This document shows, one piece after another, positions 6,611 to 7,681 of a stretch of DNA of 7,681 nucleotides. The notes under the pieces were generated by a model, which did no database searches, was not told the origin of the DNA, and saw only the letters and a program-made list of their open reading frames with translations. Both the position numbers and the translations under genes were made by a program. How positions within the stretch are numbered: position 1 is the first letter of the stretch; every line of letters starts with the position of its first letter. The DNA is from JANQLU01 sp964434955 (GTDB lineage Bacteria > Planctomycetota > Planctomycetia > Pirellulales > Pirellulaceae), in contig CAYSXI010000224.1 in assembly GCA_964434955.1 (NCBI GenBank), positions 1 through 7,681 of the forward strand, given 5' to 3'.

Positions 6611-7681
6611 CTACTTTGGACGACCATCGTAAACCGAGTCAAACCGCGTTTTGAAACGGCTAATCTGATCATCGGATATCGACGGGTGATTGAAATACAA
6701 TTTGCAGTCTTCTGGAAGCTGAAAAATTGCCAACTCGTCGTTCTCGTTGAGCGGGCATTCAAATCGAATGGCATTCAGCTTCAAGTCTTGAATTTGGAGC
6801 AGAACATCCGGCGCTAATTTCTTTTGATCACCTGAAATCACGATTGAAACCGAGTCGTAGAAAGGGCGGACGATGAGCCCCGAATCAATCAACTTCTGAA
6901 TTCGCTTGTATTGAGCAGTGTTTAGGGGTGTGAATGGAACCGTGAGCACTTTCTCGGCGCATTTAACACGCCCAATTCCTTTTTTCGTAATAAACGATCC
7001 GCCAAGCAATCGAAGTTCTTTGAGCTCCAACGCATTGAGTAGCTCAATGGAACGATCCGTGATCATTGCATCGGACATGACGAGGACATCAAGCTCGCGA
7101 AGGTTTTTGATTTTTTGCAATCCGACATCGGTGACCTGAGTTCGGTCGGACTGCAGAGTCTCTAAATGCGTCAACCTGGCAAGGTGCCCCATCGTTTTGT
7201 CGGTCGCTTGATTTGGTAGATCCAACCACTCCAGTTGCGACAACTTCGCCAAAAAAGATAGGTCATTCGGCTTGAAGACGCATCCGCGTAACGTCAGACT
7301 TTTTAGCCGCTTGAGGCTCCCGAGAACTCGACAACATTCCTTGTCCAACCTCGTATTGGGGCCGAAATGAAGTCCAACCAGATTTTCTAACTTTTCAAAA
7401 TTCCTGACGATCTGCCGGTCGACCGCCCATTTAAAGCGCAAAATCCGAATCTGAGGACAATCTGGCAGATCATCGAATCCTCTGGGATCGATGCGTGTTC
7501 CGAAATCCAATTCTTCAAGGGTCGCGATGCCTAAGACGGCTTCTACCGACCGTTTGTCGCAAAAATATTTTCTTCCAGCAAGAGAAAGGGTCTTGAGTTG
7601 AGTCAGTTCTCCCAGCGAAACGATTTGCGCGTCGCCAGCGAGGCGGCGGAGCGTCAAGTTTCGTAGCGACGATTGTTTCGA
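6611..7681 (-). CDS. Leucine-rich-repeat protein, 5' end cut by window edge
   Basis: The frame is open from the right edge to TAG at 6611, giving 356 residues in the window. A TTG at 7657 could be read as a start, but it is a leucine inside an ongoing repeat (SSLRNLTLRRL begins upstream of it), so the true start lies outside. About ten repeats of 23-26 residues can be seen, each with an LxxLxL-type strand: LRNLTL, LKTLSL, LEELDF, IRILRF, LVGLHF, LKSLTL, LEWLDL, LETLQS, LDVLVM and LKELRL. Phrases such as TQVTDVGLQKIKNL are typical of the cysteine-containing/ribonuclease-inhibitor-like repeats abundant in planctomycetes. After about residue 250 the repeat decays into a roughly 100-residue C-terminal tail that I do not recognise. 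LRR domains bind other proteins; the partner is unknown, and whether the protein is exported cannot be judged without its N-terminus. Confidence 0.87.
   Translation of the reverse strand, partial: SKQSSLRNLTLRRLAGDAQIVSLGELTQLKTLSLAGRKYFCDKRSVEAVLGIATLEELDFGTRIDPRGFDDLPDCPQIRILRFKWAVDRQIVRNFEKLENLVGLHFGPNTRLDKECCRVLGSLKRLKSLTLRGCVFKPNDLSFLAKLSQLEWLDLPNQATDKTMGHLARLTHLETLQSDRTQVTDVGLQKIKNLRELDVLVMSDAMITDRSIELLNALELKELRLLGGSFITKKGIGRVKCAEKVLTVPFTPLNTAQYKRIQKLIDSGLIVRPFYDSVSIVISGDQKKLAPDVLLQIQDLKLNAIRFECPLNENDELAIFQLPEDCKLYFNHPSISDDQISRFKTRFDSVYDGRPK

Noticed and set aside
6467..6817. Plus-strand open frame of 116 residues spanning the gap upstream of the hemolysin III gene and the end of the LRR gene
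   Set aside because: More than half is antisense to the LRR gene, and the remainder has no recognisable domain or ribosome binding site.
7657..7681. TTG at 7657 as the start of the LRR gene
   Set aside because: The eight codons before it continue the repeat pattern to the window edge, so this TTG encodes an internal leucine.
1..7681. CRISPR arrays, tRNA/rRNA genes, transposase or phage genes
   Set aside because: No regularly spaced repeats, no cloverleaf or rRNA-like conserved stretches, and no transposase, integrase or phage motifs in any frame were found by eye.

Overview
The window looks like chromosomal DNA of a planctomycete, most likely a Pirellulales-type organism. That is inferred from gene content: a secreted protein joining an SHD1 domain to a PQQ-like beta-propeller, a degenerate leucine-rich-repeat protein, a long U32/DUF3656 protein, weak Shine-Dalgarno sites and roughly 50% GC. 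No rRNA, tRNA, mobile element or CRISPR array is visible. I found no clear new defence or mobile system; this is mostly housekeeping and hypothetical-gene territory.

Left part (1-3000, minus strand): a two-gene unit read right to left. A DinB/YfiT-like three-histidine protein comes first (3000 to 2416). After 26 bases follows a very long peptidase-U32 family protein that runs off the left edge (2389 to 1). The U32 gene is open for 796 codons and has no stop inside the window. U32 proteins characterised in E. coli are Fe-S enzymes that hydroxylate RNA or ubiquinone precursors, so 'peptidase' is probably a misnomer. This one carries two separate cysteine clusters in what look like two tandem halves.

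Middle (3001-4043): a 154-base divergent intergenic region, then one plus-strand gene for a polytopic membrane protein of unknown function (3155-3874). Next is a 169-base convergent intergenic region with two sets of inverted repeats, one beside each converging gene end.

Right part (4044-7681, minus strand): three genes read right to left. A leucine-rich-repeat protein enters from the right edge (its start lies outside). A hemolysin III/PAQR-family seven-helix membrane protein with a complete predicted metal site follows; it probably starts at TTG. Last is the exported SHD1-PQQ-propeller protein, with its own plausible promoter and ribosome binding site. The gaps of 191 and 124-126 bases suggest separate or only loosely coupled transcription. 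No shared pathway for these three is evident.
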